The notes below the pieces were generated by a model. The model was not told where the DNA came from and searched no databases. It worked only from the letters and a program-made list of their open reading frames with translations. This document shows positions 46,295 to 55,240 of a stretch of 64,000 nucleotides of DNA, in pieces (positions within the stretch are counted from its first letter, which is position 1; each line of letters begins with the position of its first letter). This stretch comes from Gimesia algae (GTDB taxonomy: Bacteria > Planctomycetota > Planctomycetia > Planctomycetales > Planctomycetaceae): assembly GCF_007746795.1 (NCBI RefSeq), contig NZ_CP036343.1:7383029-7447028 (forward strand). The letters run 5' to 3'. The position numbers and the translations under genes are program-made.

Positions 46295-47926
46295 GACCGC
46301 CAGCGGGATCGTCGCGAAGGGGAGCACGGTGAATACCAGCAAGGATGATTGAAACAGCTTCGTAGGTAATTCGTTGTAGCTCCAGAAATTCCAGTAGAAG
46401 GCAGGAACGATTAGACAAAACAACGCTGCCAGCCAGATGACCTGCACACCGATCAGCCTGGCACGGTAAGCTTGAATGTAAGCGATTACAGTGGCAGACC
46501 AACTCAGTCCGACAAAGAGTAGCAGGAGAACAAAGCCGAACACTGGATAAAAAATACCAAATATTGAAGCAACTAATAATAGCGGAAGTAATAGAATCAG
46601 GTTCCCAGCGAAACACGTAGAATTAAGCCAAAACAAAGAGATACTATTTGCAACAAAGATCCAGTATGCCAGAAGAGCGTAACCGGCAGTGATTAACAAT
46701 TCACTTTTTGATTCAAAGGTCACTACAGATTGCCAGCACTGTCTGATGACATCCGTCCCTTGTGATAGCACAAAGGCGATATAACTGCCTCCCAGTCCCA
46801 GAATCACCACAAACAATAAAGAAAGGATCACACATTTCAGAATACAACGTAGCAGGACAGCAGAGAGTTCCCGATCAGAAAGAGGCACGCCTGCCAGATA
46901 ACCTTTCATTTGAGAGTAATTTCGCGTCGAAAGGGAATTGATCAAGCCCCCGAACAAGATCACGATAGCAGCCTGTATCGAAAATAATGCGGAAAGACCA
47001 AACATGGGGCTCATGTTAGGATCCAGTTCAACCTTCCCCTGACTCGCGTGATACAAGTAACTGGACAGATTGATAAAAAAAACAAGACAGCCCAACAAAG
47101 CGATGATCAGAGTCAACGTGCGACACGAGTCGAGCCAATACAGTCGTGACACCGCACTCCATGCAGAAGGAAAGCCAATGTTCTCTTTTCTCAAAGTCCG
47201 ATGTTTGAAACTGCTCAAAAATGCTGTGACCCGTTCCCACATCCAGCTGTGCACTGTGGTTCCGCAGCGTACACTGGCAAAAGATCGCACCGCCACAATC
47301 CAGGCTATAACATTCACCAGTAACATCGTAGCCAACTCTGACAACGTCACTTGAGTCCAGGGAAACAGCGGGCCGTTTAACCCCTGCGGAAAGTAGCGGG
47401 TCAATAACCAGTACAGCATCCCCAGTCCAAATCCGCTCCAGAACAGAATCCGAATGAAACCGATTGGCTGCAAATTCCAGTAAGCGGAATGGACGACCAT
47501 CACCAGCGTCATCAGGAACAGGGTCGGTCCTGTAACAGGCCAATATTCTCGCAGCCAGTTTTCATCAAAATACAACAGGCGGTAAAACACATTAGTCAGC
47601 AGATAGCAGACCAATGTGATACCCATGGTAGACAGGATCGGTCCGCTGACTATTTCTACCGACCGAACGGGCATTTGAGGCATCATTCTCTGTATCTGTT
47701 GCAATTCGCCAAAACATAAGCCCAGAAACAGGAACCACGAAACGCCGAGAAAGAGGAGATGTATCTCTGACGACTGATACAAAGCATACGGAAACAGGCC
47801 GAACACCACCCGGCACAATAACCCTAGAACCAATGGTGCCAGCACCAGAAATCCTGCCAGTACCAGCCCAATTGGCCAGAGTAATCGTAATGAATATTTT
47901 GTAACCCGTAACAGACCGTCTGTCAT
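46274..47926 (-). CDS. ABC-type permease-like membrane protein, first paralogue
   Basis: 550 residues and the most divergent of the six. It keeps the C terminus PFATIPLAVSWNRHR and SQMKGYLAGVPLSDRELSA, while the central motif is RLYWLDSCRTL. The ATG at 47926 follows the ATPase stop by five bases; a TTG at 47935 would overlap the ATPase stop region. It is the first permease gene behind the ATPase and may represent the ancestral partner. Confidence 0.75.
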   Translation of the reverse strand: MTDGLLRVTKYSLRLLWPIGLVLAGFLVLAPLVLGLLCRVVFGLFPYALYQSSEIHLLFLGVSWFLFLGLCFGELQQIQRMMPQMPVRSVEIVSGPILSTMGITLVCYLLTNVFYRLLYFDENWLREYWPVTGPTLFLMTLVMVVHSAYWNLQPIGFIRILFWSGFGLGMLYWLLTRYFPQGLNGPLFPWTQVTLSELATMLLVNVIAWIVAVRSFASVRCGTTVHSWMWERVTAFLSSFKHRTLRKENIGFPSAWSAVSRLYWLDSCRTLTLIIALLGCLVFFINLSSYLYHASQGKVELDPNMSPMFGLSALFSIQAAIVILFGGLINSLSTRNYSQMKGYLAGVPLSDRELSAVLLRCILKCVILSLLFVVILGLGGSYIAFVLSQGTDVIRQCWQSVVTFESKSELLITAGYALLAYWIFVANSISLFWLNSTCFAGNLILLLPLLLVASIFGIFYPVFGFVLLLLFVGLSWSATVIAYIQAYRARLIGVQVIWLAALFCLIVPAFYWNFWSYNELPTKLFQSSLLVFTVLPFATIPLAVSWNRHR

Positions 47927-47931
47927 GGTTC

Positions 47932-48837
47932 TCAATCCTTCTCTAAAGCACGCTGTGCCGATTTCATGCGGGCGACGAATATTTCTTCCAGTGTCGGTGC
48001 GGTCTGATCCAGGATCTCGGCTTCCAGCTGTTCCAGCTCTGTTTCCAGTTCCTGTTTCTGACCGTTACAGACGATCTTCCACTCTCTGCCCGAGCCCGAC
48101 CACATCAGTGCGCCGGTCAACTGCGGGAAATAAGGCTGCGGTTCCAGGAAGCGGATCGTCAACTGGTAATGCGAGACGAGCACTTCATCCAGTGGGCTTG
48201 TGAGTAACAGTTTGCCCTGATCGAGAATCGCGATGCGATCAGAGACGCGCTGCACTTCATCTAACAGATGCGAGGAAAACAGAACGGTCCGCCCTTCATC
48301 GACGACCGTACGAATGATGGCGTCCAGAATGTCTTTACGAACCACCGGATCCAGTCCGGACGACGGTTCGTCCAGCACGAGCAGCGGCGGTCGATGGGCC
48401 AGCGCAACGAGCAGGCCGGCCCGCGCCAGTTGGCCGCGTGACAGTGTCGGCACTTTCTGATTCAATGACAGCTCAAACATCATTCTCAGTTCTTCTGCGT
48501 AGACCGGATCCCATTTCGGATAGAAGGCCCGCGTGAATTCAATCAGTTCGCGTACCGTCATCCAGGCCGGGAGGTCGCGGTTTTCCGAGAGATGTCCGAT
48601 CCTTCCCAATACGCCAGGCGGGTCAGCCACCGGGTCCAGACCAAATACGCGCACACTCCCCTGCTGCGGCTTCAAAAAGCCCAGCACATGTTTTAACAAC
48701 GTGGTTTTGCCGGCTCCATTTTCGCCGACCAGTCCGAACACACAGCCTTCAGGCACAGACAGACTGACGTCGGACAACGCCTGTTTCTTGCCGAAGTGAC
48801 GACTTAAATTGCTGACTTCAATGACATGTTCGCTCAT
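47932..48837 (-). CDS. ABC transporter ATP-binding protein
   Basis: Cytoplasmic ATPase of 301 residues powering the transporter. Walker A is GENGAGKTT (about residues 38-46), Walker B is LLVLDEPSSGLDP, and the switch His is in FSSHLLDE. The signature motif reads LSRGQ where LSGGQ is canonical. The last 80 residues form a C-terminal extension seen in exporters of the YtrB/CcmA/DrrA type. Its ATG overlaps the stop of the GntR gene (ATGA), and it ends five bases before the first permease, so the genes are tightly coupled. Only one ATPase serves six permease paralogues. Confidence 0.93.
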   Translation of the reverse strand: MSEHVIEVSNLSRHFGKKQALSDVSLSVPEGCVFGLVGENGAGKTTLLKHVLGFLKPQQGSVRVFGLDPVADPPGVLGRIGHLSENRDLPAWMTVRELIEFTRAFYPKWDPVYAEELRMMFELSLNQKVPTLSRGQLARAGLLVALAHRPPLLVLDEPSSGLDPVVRKDILDAIIRTVVDEGRTVLFSSHLLDEVQRVSDRIAILDQGKLLLTSPLDEVLVSHYQLTIRFLEPQPYFPQLTGALMWSGSGREWKIVCNGQKQELETELEQLEAEILDQTAPTLEEIFVARMKSAQRALEKD

Positions 48838-49232
48838 TTTACGACCTCTTGATGTGAATCAAATTTCTGGCTCCGCTGACGGAGTAATTTCAACAGGGTC
48901 TCTTCATCTACGCCCAGTTGACGCGATTCGGTCAGCAGGGCATCCATGCGTTCGTTGAGGATGCGGCGTTTTTCTTTATTAGACAGGGGAGAAACGCCAT
49001 TAGATATGAAAACTCCAGCGCCGCGCTTCGAGATCACGACACCCTCGGCTTCCAGCTCGCGATAGGCCCGCGCAACCGTATTGGGGGTAATCGTCAGCTG
49101 CTGCGCCAGCCCGCGGACGGACGGCAATTGCTCGTGGGCTTCGAGACGACCGGAGGCCACCAGAAACTTGACCTGGTTCACGACCTGCTGGTAATAAGGC
49201 GTGCCATCCGCTTCGGATAATTGAATCTGCAT
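48834..49232 (-). CDS. GntR-family regulator, YtrA subfamily
   Basis: Transcriptional repressor of 132 residues, the size of YtrA-type GntR proteins. The N-terminal winged helix reads PYYQQVVNQVKFLVASG, LPSVRGLAQQL and TPNTVARAYRELEAEGV; a short helical dimerisation tail follows with no effector-binding domain. ATG 49232 has GAGG seven bases upstream; a longer frame to 49295 runs through the presumed operator. It is the first gene of the operon and overlaps the ATPase by four bases. Repression of its own operon, relieved by an unknown signal (cell-envelope stress in YtrA relatives), is inferred. Confidence 0.9.
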   Translation of the reverse strand: MQIQLSEADGTPYYQQVVNQVKFLVASGRLEAHEQLPSVRGLAQQLTITPNTVARAYRELEAEGVVISKRGAGVFISNGVSPLSNKEKRRILNERMDALLTESRQLGVDEETLLKLLRQRSQKFDSHQEVVK

Positions 49233-49250
49233 TGGAAAAACCTCATTTAG

Positions 49251-49276
49251 AATTGTATCAACACAGTAATACAATT
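49251..49276 (-). promoter_or_regulatory. Candidate YtrA-type operator upstream of the GntR-ABC operon
   Basis: Perfect inverted repeat AATTGTAT (49251-49258), ten bases, ATACAATT (49269-49276). It lies 18 bases upstream of the regulator start codon. YtrA-like regulators typically bind AT-rich inverted repeats in their own promoters. Confidence 0.65.
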
Positions 49277-49454
49277 TACAGACACTGTCAATCAAATTAT
49301 TTGTTTATTCACCTCGGTGTTTTTTCACAAAATTTATTTATTCCGCAAATCACAGCCTCAGCAAATCGATGCTTGCGGAATCGGGCTGCTCACTCCAAAA
49401 TGACATATGGTTGCTCTGACATTATCTGCATTCTTACTCTGAAAGCCTTCGCTC

Positions 49455-50924
49455 ATGATTTTTACTGGCAGACGTCGCTCCCCGCTGGCAGTTGTGTTGC
49501 TCCTGATCTTCTGCCCTGCTCTCGGTTTACCAACTGAGGCAGCTGAAAAACCGAACGTGCTGTTTATCGGCGCGGACGACCTGCGCTGTGATCTGGCCTG
49601 TTATGGACATCCGCTGGTGAAGACACCGCATCTGGATCAACTGGCGGCGGAAGGCGTGTTGTTCAAACGGGCCTACTGCCAGCAGGCGCTGTGCAACCCT
49701 TCGCGGGCGTCGCTGATGACGGGACGGCGTCCTGATACACTTGAGATCTGGGATCTGCCCACACACTTTCGTGAAGTCGATGCGGACATTGTCACGCTGC
49801 CGCAGCTGTTCAAGCAGCAAGGTTATTTCACGCAGAACATCGGCAAAATTTTTCATAACTGGCGGCAGAAGATCGAAGGTGACCCCGCTTCCTGGAGCGT
49901 GCCCGCCGTCATGCATTTTGCGCGGCACGATGATGACCAGCCGCTGTTAAACGATAACCGGGAACTGCCGGTCAACCTTGCAAAAGCACCGCGATCCGAA
50001 AGTCGCGACGTACCTGATTCGGCTTACTTTGATGGTCGCATCGCCGATCTCGCCGTAAAAGCACTGCAGGAAGTCAAGAAGAAACAGCAGCCGTTCTTTC
50101 TGGCAGTCGGCTTCTGGAAACCGCATCTACCGTTCAATCCACCTAAGAAATACTGGGATCTGTATGACGACAGCCCGATCACGGTTCCCGATAATCCTCA
50201 GCCTCCGAAAAACGCACCGGATGTTGCGCTGCATGACAGTCGAGAAATTTTGAGAGCCGTGGATGGAAAGCTGACGGATGCGCAGATCATTGAACTGCGA
50301 ACCGGTTACCTGGCGGGCATCAGTTACCTGGACGCGCAGATTGGCAAAGTACTGGCGGAACTGGATCGCCTGGGACTGCGCGAGAATACCATCATTGTGT
50401 TCTGGTCGGATCATGGCTTTCACCTGGGCGAACATGGTCTGTGGTGCAAAACATCCAACTTCGAAAACGATGCACGCGTGCCTTTGATGATCGCGACGCC
50501 TCAAATGCAGCAGGCGGGTAAGACAGCAGAAGCGCTGGTCGAGCTGCTCGACATGTATCCGACACTGGTCGAATTATGCGATCTCCCCTCCCCCGGAAAA
50601 CTGGAGGGCAAAAGCCTGGTGCCTGTCTTGAATGATCCGACACAGTCAGTCAAGCCAGCCGCCTTTACGCAGCATCCGCGGCCCGCGTATTACAGAAAAC
50701 AACCTGAAAACATGGGTGTTTCCGTCCGCACGCCCCGCTATCGCTACACCGAATGGCGGAATTTTAAAACGGGTAAGGTCATCGCACGTGAACTGTACGA
50801 TCACACAAGCGATCCGGGAGAGAATACGAACATCATCAATGAGCCTACCGATCGAGCCGATTTTCAGACAGCGGTCAAACTACTGGAAGCACAGTTTCCG
50901 CGCAAGCCGGGTGGGAAAGATTGA
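49455..50924 (+). CDS. Cys-type sulfatase, iduronate-2-sulfatase-like
   Basis: Secreted sulfatase of 489 residues. A signal peptide (AVVLLLIFCPALGLPTEA) precedes NVLFIGADDLRCDLACYG. The formylglycine site is CNPSR (Cys 80), followed by ASLMTGRRPDT; the His-Asp pair is in FWSDHGFHLGEHGLWCKTSNF. It belongs with the iduronate-2-sulfatase group, like the gene at 21131-22660, and likely acts on sulfated polysaccharide outside the cytoplasm. Divergent from the GntR operon. A pair of REP-like hairpins lies about 90 bases downstream. Confidence 0.93.
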   Translation: MIFTGRRRSPLAVVLLLIFCPALGLPTEAAEKPNVLFIGADDLRCDLACYGHPLVKTPHLDQLAAEGVLFKRAYCQQALCNPSRASLMTGRRPDTLEIWDLPTHFREVDADIVTLPQLFKQQGYFTQNIGKIFHNWRQKIEGDPASWSVPAVMHFARHDDDQPLLNDNRELPVNLAKAPRSESRDVPDSAYFDGRIADLAVKALQEVKKKQQPFFLAVGFWKPHLPFNPPKKYWDLYDDSPITVPDNPQPPKNAPDVALHDSREILRAVDGKLTDAQIIELRTGYLAGISYLDAQIGKVLAELDRLGLRENTIIVFWSDHGFHLGEHGLWCKTSNFENDARVPLMIATPQMQQAGKTAEALVELLDMYPTLVELCDLPSPGKLEGKSLVPVLNDPTQSVKPAAFTQHPRPAYYRKQPENMGVSVRTPRYRYTEWRNFKTGKVIARELYDHTSDPGENTNIINEPTDRADFQTAVKLLEAQFPRKPGGKD

Positions 50925-51013
50925 GAGCTGTATTCGTGTTGTGTATCAAGTGTCCGCTCTAAATACTCGCCAACAGTGCTCGAATAATAACACCATACGA
51001 AAAAACTATGGGT

Positions 51014-51187
51014 GAGCCCGAATGCAATTCGGGCCGAACGCAGCGAGCAGGAGGTTATGGTGAGAACATACGATTGATATCAGCACCGCCGATGGATTTC
51101 CTGTTTGAGTCAGGTGATCCTTAAACCCAAATAATGTTTACTCTGCGACCTCCTGTTGCCTGTGGCAATCCCGGATTACATCCGGGA
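51014..51187. repeat. Inverted pair of REP-like hairpins (REPIN-like)
   Basis: Left hairpin GCCCGAAT-GCA-ATTCGGGC (51016-51034) and right hairpin TCCCGGAT-TAC-ATCCGGGA (51169-51187). CAGGAGGT (51048-51055) and ACCTCCTG (51148-51155) form an outer inverted pair. Reading each arm outward gives related strings about 40 bases long, with a paired compensatory change (A:T versus G:C) in the hairpin stem. The region 50925-51226 holds no gene; convergent genes flank it. Confidence 0.65.
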
Positions 51188-51226
51188 CCACCCCTAATTG
51201 AATATGCTTTCATCAGCAGGAATGCA

Positions 51227-52600
51227 TCAACTCAATTCAACAATTGGTTTTCCACTGGGGAGAATGGGCATGGGGCGGCCGCTGTGGTCGAGGAATTCAT
51301 GGGCCTGGTCGATGCCCAGGAAACGATAGACGGTCGACAGCAGATCGTTGGGATCGAGCTTGTTATCCTTGGCGTACGCGCCGTTGGCTGTAGTGGAGCC
51401 AATGACCTGTCCCATTTGCATGCCGCCACCGGAGACCAGGACCGACATCGCGCCGGGCCAGTGGTCACGACCGGGCTGCATGACTTTGGAGCGTGTCCCT
51501 TTCTGCGGGTTGATGCGGGGCGTACGACCGAATTCGCCGCTGACGATGACCATCACTTTTTCGTCCAGGCCACGCTCATAGATATCTTCAATCAGGGCAG
51601 AGACCGCACGGTCGAAGATCGGCAGTCGTCCGCGCAGGTCATCATAGAGGTGACCATTGACTGCGTGGATATCCCAGTTACCCGCGCAACCTGTGACACC
51701 TGGGTTCTGCATCTGCATCGTGACAAAACTGCTGCCTGCTTCGACCAGGCGGCGAGCCAGCAGGGCGCGTTGTCCCCATTTGTGACGTCCATATTTATCA
51801 CGGGTCGCATCGCTCTCCTGAGTAATGTCAAACGCATCGCGAGATTTATCACTGGTCAGCATATCGAGAGCGCGGCTGTTAAATTTGTCGATGGACTGCA
51901 GGGAACCGTTCTGATCCAGATCGCGGCGCATGTTGTCGAAAGAGGTCAACAGCGTCACGCGGTCATCCAGACGGTCTTTCAGTTTATCGTCCAGGGTAAG
52001 ATTGGGGACGCGATAGTTTTTCGCATTCGGATCGGAGCCAACAACGAAGGGGAGCGCTGAATCGCCCAGGTACGCACTGCCACCGCCGTACACATTTGGT
52101 TGATTTCCGATATAATTCGGGATGCCGATATTCACATGATCGCGCATTCTGGAAACGATGGGACCAATCGTCGGAAATTGCGAAGTGCGTTCCAGTGGTC
52201 GTAAGGGATCGCGGCCGGACAGAAAGCGACCGGCACCGCCAGCATGATTCGCGAAGCCATGCGAAATGGATCGGATCAGCGTGAAGCGATCGGCCACCTT
52301 CGCATGCAGGGGAAGCTGCTCGCAGATATCCATGCCCGGCACATTCGTATGAATCGGATTGAATTCACCCCGATATTCAACCGGCGCTTCGGGTTTCATG
52401 TCATACGTTTCCATATGACTGGGACCGCCTTGCAGCCAGATGAGAATCACTGAGGTATCCGGGGTGGCTCCCGAAGTCGATGCAGCCGCCCTGAGCCGCA
52501 ACAGGTCCGCCAGACCCAGACCTCCCAGGGTTAGAAAACCAGCCTGGAGAAAGGATCGCCGTGAAAGCGTCGCCTGCATCAGATTCGCTGGATCATTCAT
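51227..52600 (-). CDS. DUF1501 domain-containing Tat-exported protein
   Basis: DUF1501 protein of 457 residues, abundant in planctomycetes and related to the alkaline-phosphatase/sulfatase fold. The start ATG 52600 has GAGGT eight bases upstream and yields a Tat signal LSRRSFLQAGFLTLGGLG. The body shows family motifs WLQGGPSHMETYDMKP, FANHAGGAGRFLSG, VIVSGEFGRTPR and RDHWPGAMSVLVSGGG. Usually a DUF1549/DUF1553 cytochrome-like gene is its operon partner; here none is adjacent. The molecular function is not known. Confidence 0.9.
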   Translation of the reverse strand: MNDPANLMQATLSRRSFLQAGFLTLGGLGLADLLRLRAAASTSGATPDTSVILIWLQGGPSHMETYDMKPEAPVEYRGEFNPIHTNVPGMDICEQLPLHAKVADRFTLIRSISHGFANHAGGAGRFLSGRDPLRPLERTSQFPTIGPIVSRMRDHVNIGIPNYIGNQPNVYGGGSAYLGDSALPFVVGSDPNAKNYRVPNLTLDDKLKDRLDDRVTLLTSFDNMRRDLDQNGSLQSIDKFNSRALDMLTSDKSRDAFDITQESDATRDKYGRHKWGQRALLARRLVEAGSSFVTMQMQNPGVTGCAGNWDIHAVNGHLYDDLRGRLPIFDRAVSALIEDIYERGLDEKVMVIVSGEFGRTPRINPQKGTRSKVMQPGRDHWPGAMSVLVSGGGMQMGQVIGSTTANGAYAKDNKLDPNDLLSTVYRFLGIDQAHEFLDHSGRPMPILPSGKPIVELS

Positions 52601-53225
52601 GTTCAATACCTCAGCTTGCTGATATCGGGAAGGAAGTTCAGGTGGGGTGTAGGCAGACTCGCTTTGCTGCCCATTATTACTGGTCGGTAAAGCCACCAGA
52701 CAAACTCATTTCAAAGTCTGCTTATATATCATATCAAATCAAATTCCTGCTCACAAACCTTTCCTGCCAAAACAGCGTGGTCCGTTCAAATCATGATAAG
52801 CCCAACCTCATAACCAACCAATATCAATATACTTAAATGCGTTCGAATTTCGTCGAAGATCGAATACTCTGACTGCTGTCGACCTGACTACTGGACACAA
52901 CGTGTTAATCTGCACAATCGAAACAGCCTCTGTAACCTGTTTGCCGAGGCTGATTAACGGGCCTGTCTCTCGACGAATATTGGATTCTGGACAGGAAATG
53001 ACTCGTTATTGTCTCTGGGAGAAGATAGAATTGATCACCAACCAAGTGATTGATTACCAGAACGAACATTCGGCGTACGAGGTGCGTCTACGTATTTGTC
53101 TGTTGTGGTAACAGCAAAATAGCGATCTGCCAGCAGCCGGATATGAGCCGGTGACAGCGATGTCTGGTCGATTCCGTCATTAATTTTGAGACAATTAGAG
53201 ATTATCGAAACAGAAGGGTGAAACA
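52601..53225. other. Intergenic region between the DUF1501 gene and ilvB
   Basis: About 625 bases of divergent spacer. Several short open frames cross it, none protein-like. ACTGGACACA near 52891 resembles the end of the 90-bp repeat, but the rest does not align. The ilvB promoter must lie here; no leader peptide with a branched-chain codon run is obvious. Confidence 0.4.
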
Positions 53226-55007
53226 GTGGCCACTGCCAACGAAAAAAACACGCAAACGAAGACAATCAATGGCGCTGAGATACTGGTTCAGGCATTGGTG
53301 CGGCAGGGCGTGAAAACCATCTTTGCTTATCCCGGTGGTTGCAGCATGCCGTTGCACCAGGCTTTGATGAAATACAAAGACGATATCCGCACACTTCTGC
53401 CTCGCCACGAACAGGGGGGCGGCTTCGCTGCACAGGGGATTGCCCGCACGACCGGAGAAGTCGGTGTCTGCATGGCAACCAGCGGTCCTGGTGCCACCAA
53501 CCTGGTAACAGCACTGGCGGATGCCAAGCTGGATTCGATTCCCATGGTGGCGATCACCGGCCAGGTACCTCAAGCCGTCATTGGTAGCGACGCATTTCAG
53601 GAAACTCCCATGGTGGAAATTTCCCGCGCGATTACCAAACATCATTACATGGTCACCGATGTCAAAGACGTAGCCCGCATCGTGAAGGAAGCATTCTTCA
53701 TCGCGAATACAGGTCGCCCCGGTCCCGTGCTGATCGACTTCCCGAAAGACTGTCAGCTGGCGACACTGGATGCAGAACCCGATTACAATCCCGACACTTA
53801 CCTGCCCGGCTATCGCCCTGAAATGCGTAAAGCAGCTCCGGAACAGATTAAGCAGATTCTGGCAGCCATCAAACGCTCCAAGAAACCAGTTCTCTACGTT
53901 GGTGGCGGCGCTATTATTTCGGATGCTTCCGAAGAACTGGTCAAGTTCGCCCGCCGAACCAATATTCCTGTCACCACTACAGTTATGGGTCTGGGCGTGT
54001 TCCCCGGAGAAGATCCCCTGAGTCTGGATATGCTGGGCATGCACGGGACCGTCTATGCGAACTACGCCGTCAACGAAGCAGACCTGCTGCTCGCATTCGG
54101 AGTACGTTTTGATGACCGTGTGACTGGTAAGCTCGAAGAGTTTGCCAAACATGGAAAAATTGTGCATGTCGACATCGACCCTTCCGAGTTGCAGAAAAAC
54201 AAGGAAGCGCATATTCCGATTAATGCCGACCTGAAACATGTCCTCGCTTCGCTCAACGAAGCGATTACCGATGACGACCTGCCGCAGGTCGACGACTGGC
54301 TGACACAGTGTAAAGAGTGGAAAGAGAAATACCCGCTGAAATATCCTGAGTTGGGTGATGTCATGTCGCAGCAGTATGCGATTCACGAACTCTGGCAGCA
54401 GTCCAAAGACAGAGACCCCTACATCACCGTAGGCGTGGGACAGCACCAGATGTGGGCGGCTCAGTTCTATAAATTCAACAAACCACGCCACTGGCTCAGC
54501 AGTTCCGGACTGGGGACGATGGGCTTCGGACTGCCCGCTGCCATGGGTGTCCAGGCACAGTTCCCCAATGACCTGGTGGTCGACATCGACGGTGATGGCT
54601 CGATGCTGATGAATATTCAGGAACTGGCGACACTGCATACGGAGAATCTGCCTGTCAAAATCCTGTTACTCAACAACCAGCACCTGGGCATGGTAGTGCA
54701 ATGGGAAGACCGCTTCATGGCAGGTCGTCGGGCTCATACTTATCTGGGTCCCGTGCATCATCCCGAGTGGGAAGGGAAGGGCTCCGGCGAGCATGCTGAA
54801 GACACCTATCCTGACTTTGTCTCCATCGCCAAAGGTTTTGGACTGCAGGCGAAACAGGTGCGTTCGAAAGCAGAATACCCGGCCGCTCTCGCAGAGATGC
54901 TGGCCTCTGATCAGCCTTACCTGCTGGATGTCATCTGTACCTATCAGGAACATGTATTACCGATGATTCCCAGTGGCGGTACTGTGAACGACATTATCAC
55001 TGAATAA
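53226..55007 (+). CDS. ilvB: Acetolactate synthase large subunit
   Basis: Biosynthetic acetohydroxyacid synthase catalytic subunit, 593 residues, which condenses pyruvate with pyruvate or 2-oxobutyrate in valine, leucine and isoleucine synthesis. The start codon is GTG with AAGGG upstream. The catalytic Glu is residue 62 in [16 protein letters not shown]/pyruvate-region motifs are [11 protein letters not shown] and [16 protein letters not shown]; the thiamine-diphosphate motif is [11 protein letters not shown] near residue 453. All are intact. No regulatory small subunit (ilvN) follows; a terminator and a repeat element do. Confidence 0.93.
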   Translation: MATANEKNTQTKTINGAEILVQALVRQGVKTIFAYPGGCSMPLHQALMKYKDDIRTLLPRHEQGGGFAAQGIARTTGEVGVCMATSGPGATNLVTALADAKLDSIPMVAITGQVPQAVIGSDAFQETPMVEISRAITKHHYMVTDVKDVARIVKEAFFIANTGRPGPVLIDFPKDCQLATLDAEPDYNPDTYLPGYRPEMRKAAPEQIKQILAAIKRSKKPVLYVGGGAIISDASEELVKFARRTNIPVTTTVMGLGVFPGEDPLSLDMLGMHGTVYANYAVNEADLLLAFGVRFDDRVTGKLEEFAKHGKIVHVDIDPSELQKNKEAHIPINADLKHVLASLNEAITDDDLPQVDDWLTQCKEWKEKYPLKYPELGDVMSQQYAIHELWQQSKDRDPYITVGVGQHQMWAAQFYKFNKPRHWLSSSGLGTMGFGLPAAMGVQAQFPNDLVVDIDGDGSMLMNIQELATLHTENLPVKILLLNNQHLGMVVQWEDRFMAGRRAHTYLGPVHHPEWEGKGSGEHAEDTYPDFVSIAKGFGLQAKQVRSKAEYPAALAEMLASDQPYLLDVICTYQEHVLPMIPSGGTVNDIITE

Positions 55008-55037
55008 TCTTTACCATTTAATGAATTTCAAATACCG

Positions 55038-55074
55038 GGCCCCTCAATCACAGATTGACGGGGCTCGTGTTTTT
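55038..55074 (+). terminator. Intrinsic terminator of ilvB
   Basis: GCCCC-TCAATC pairs with GATTGA-C-GGGGC with one bulged C, followed by TCGTGTTTTTA. The T-run supplies the TA flank of the adjacent repeat element. Confidence 0.75.
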
Positions 55075-55075
55075 A

Positions 55076-55165
55076 GACTGTGTCCAGTTTTACTGTAGCG
55101 TCTCCAGAGCCATTTGGATCGAGTATAATAGCTTGAGAGACGCTATGGTTAAATGTGATGCGATC
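55076..55165 (+). mobile_element. 90-bp TA-flanked MITE-like element, copy A
   Basis: Exactly 90 bases between TA (55074-55075) and TA (55166-55167). It begins GACTGTGTCCAGTTTTACTG and ends GTGATGCGATC; inner TAGCGTCTC (55096-55104) pairs perfectly with GAGACGCTA, giving a hairpin. The core contains GAGTATAATAG, which could act as a -10 box. Confidence 0.92.
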
Positions 55166-55240
55166 TAGGAATTCGAAAACAAAACCCGGGCCTGATCTGA
55201 AACAACGAGAATGAATCTGATAATTTCAGGAGGAACAAAT

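Noticed and set aside
51134-52060. Plus-strand open frame of 308 codons antisense to the DUF1501 gene
   Set aside because: The opposite strand has clear DUF1501 motifs and a Tat signal; the antisense product looks like a shadow with no binding site.
52885-52916. ACTGGACACA-containing segment resembling the 90-bp element end
   Set aside because: Only ten bases match the element; the inner hairpin, core and far end do not align and the TA flanks are not at the right distance.
53202-54638. Long minus-strand open frame (478 codons) antisense to ilvB
   Set aside because: It lies wholly opposite a well-conserved acetolactate synthase; its translation has no domain features. Codon bias of the real gene keeps the antisense frame open.
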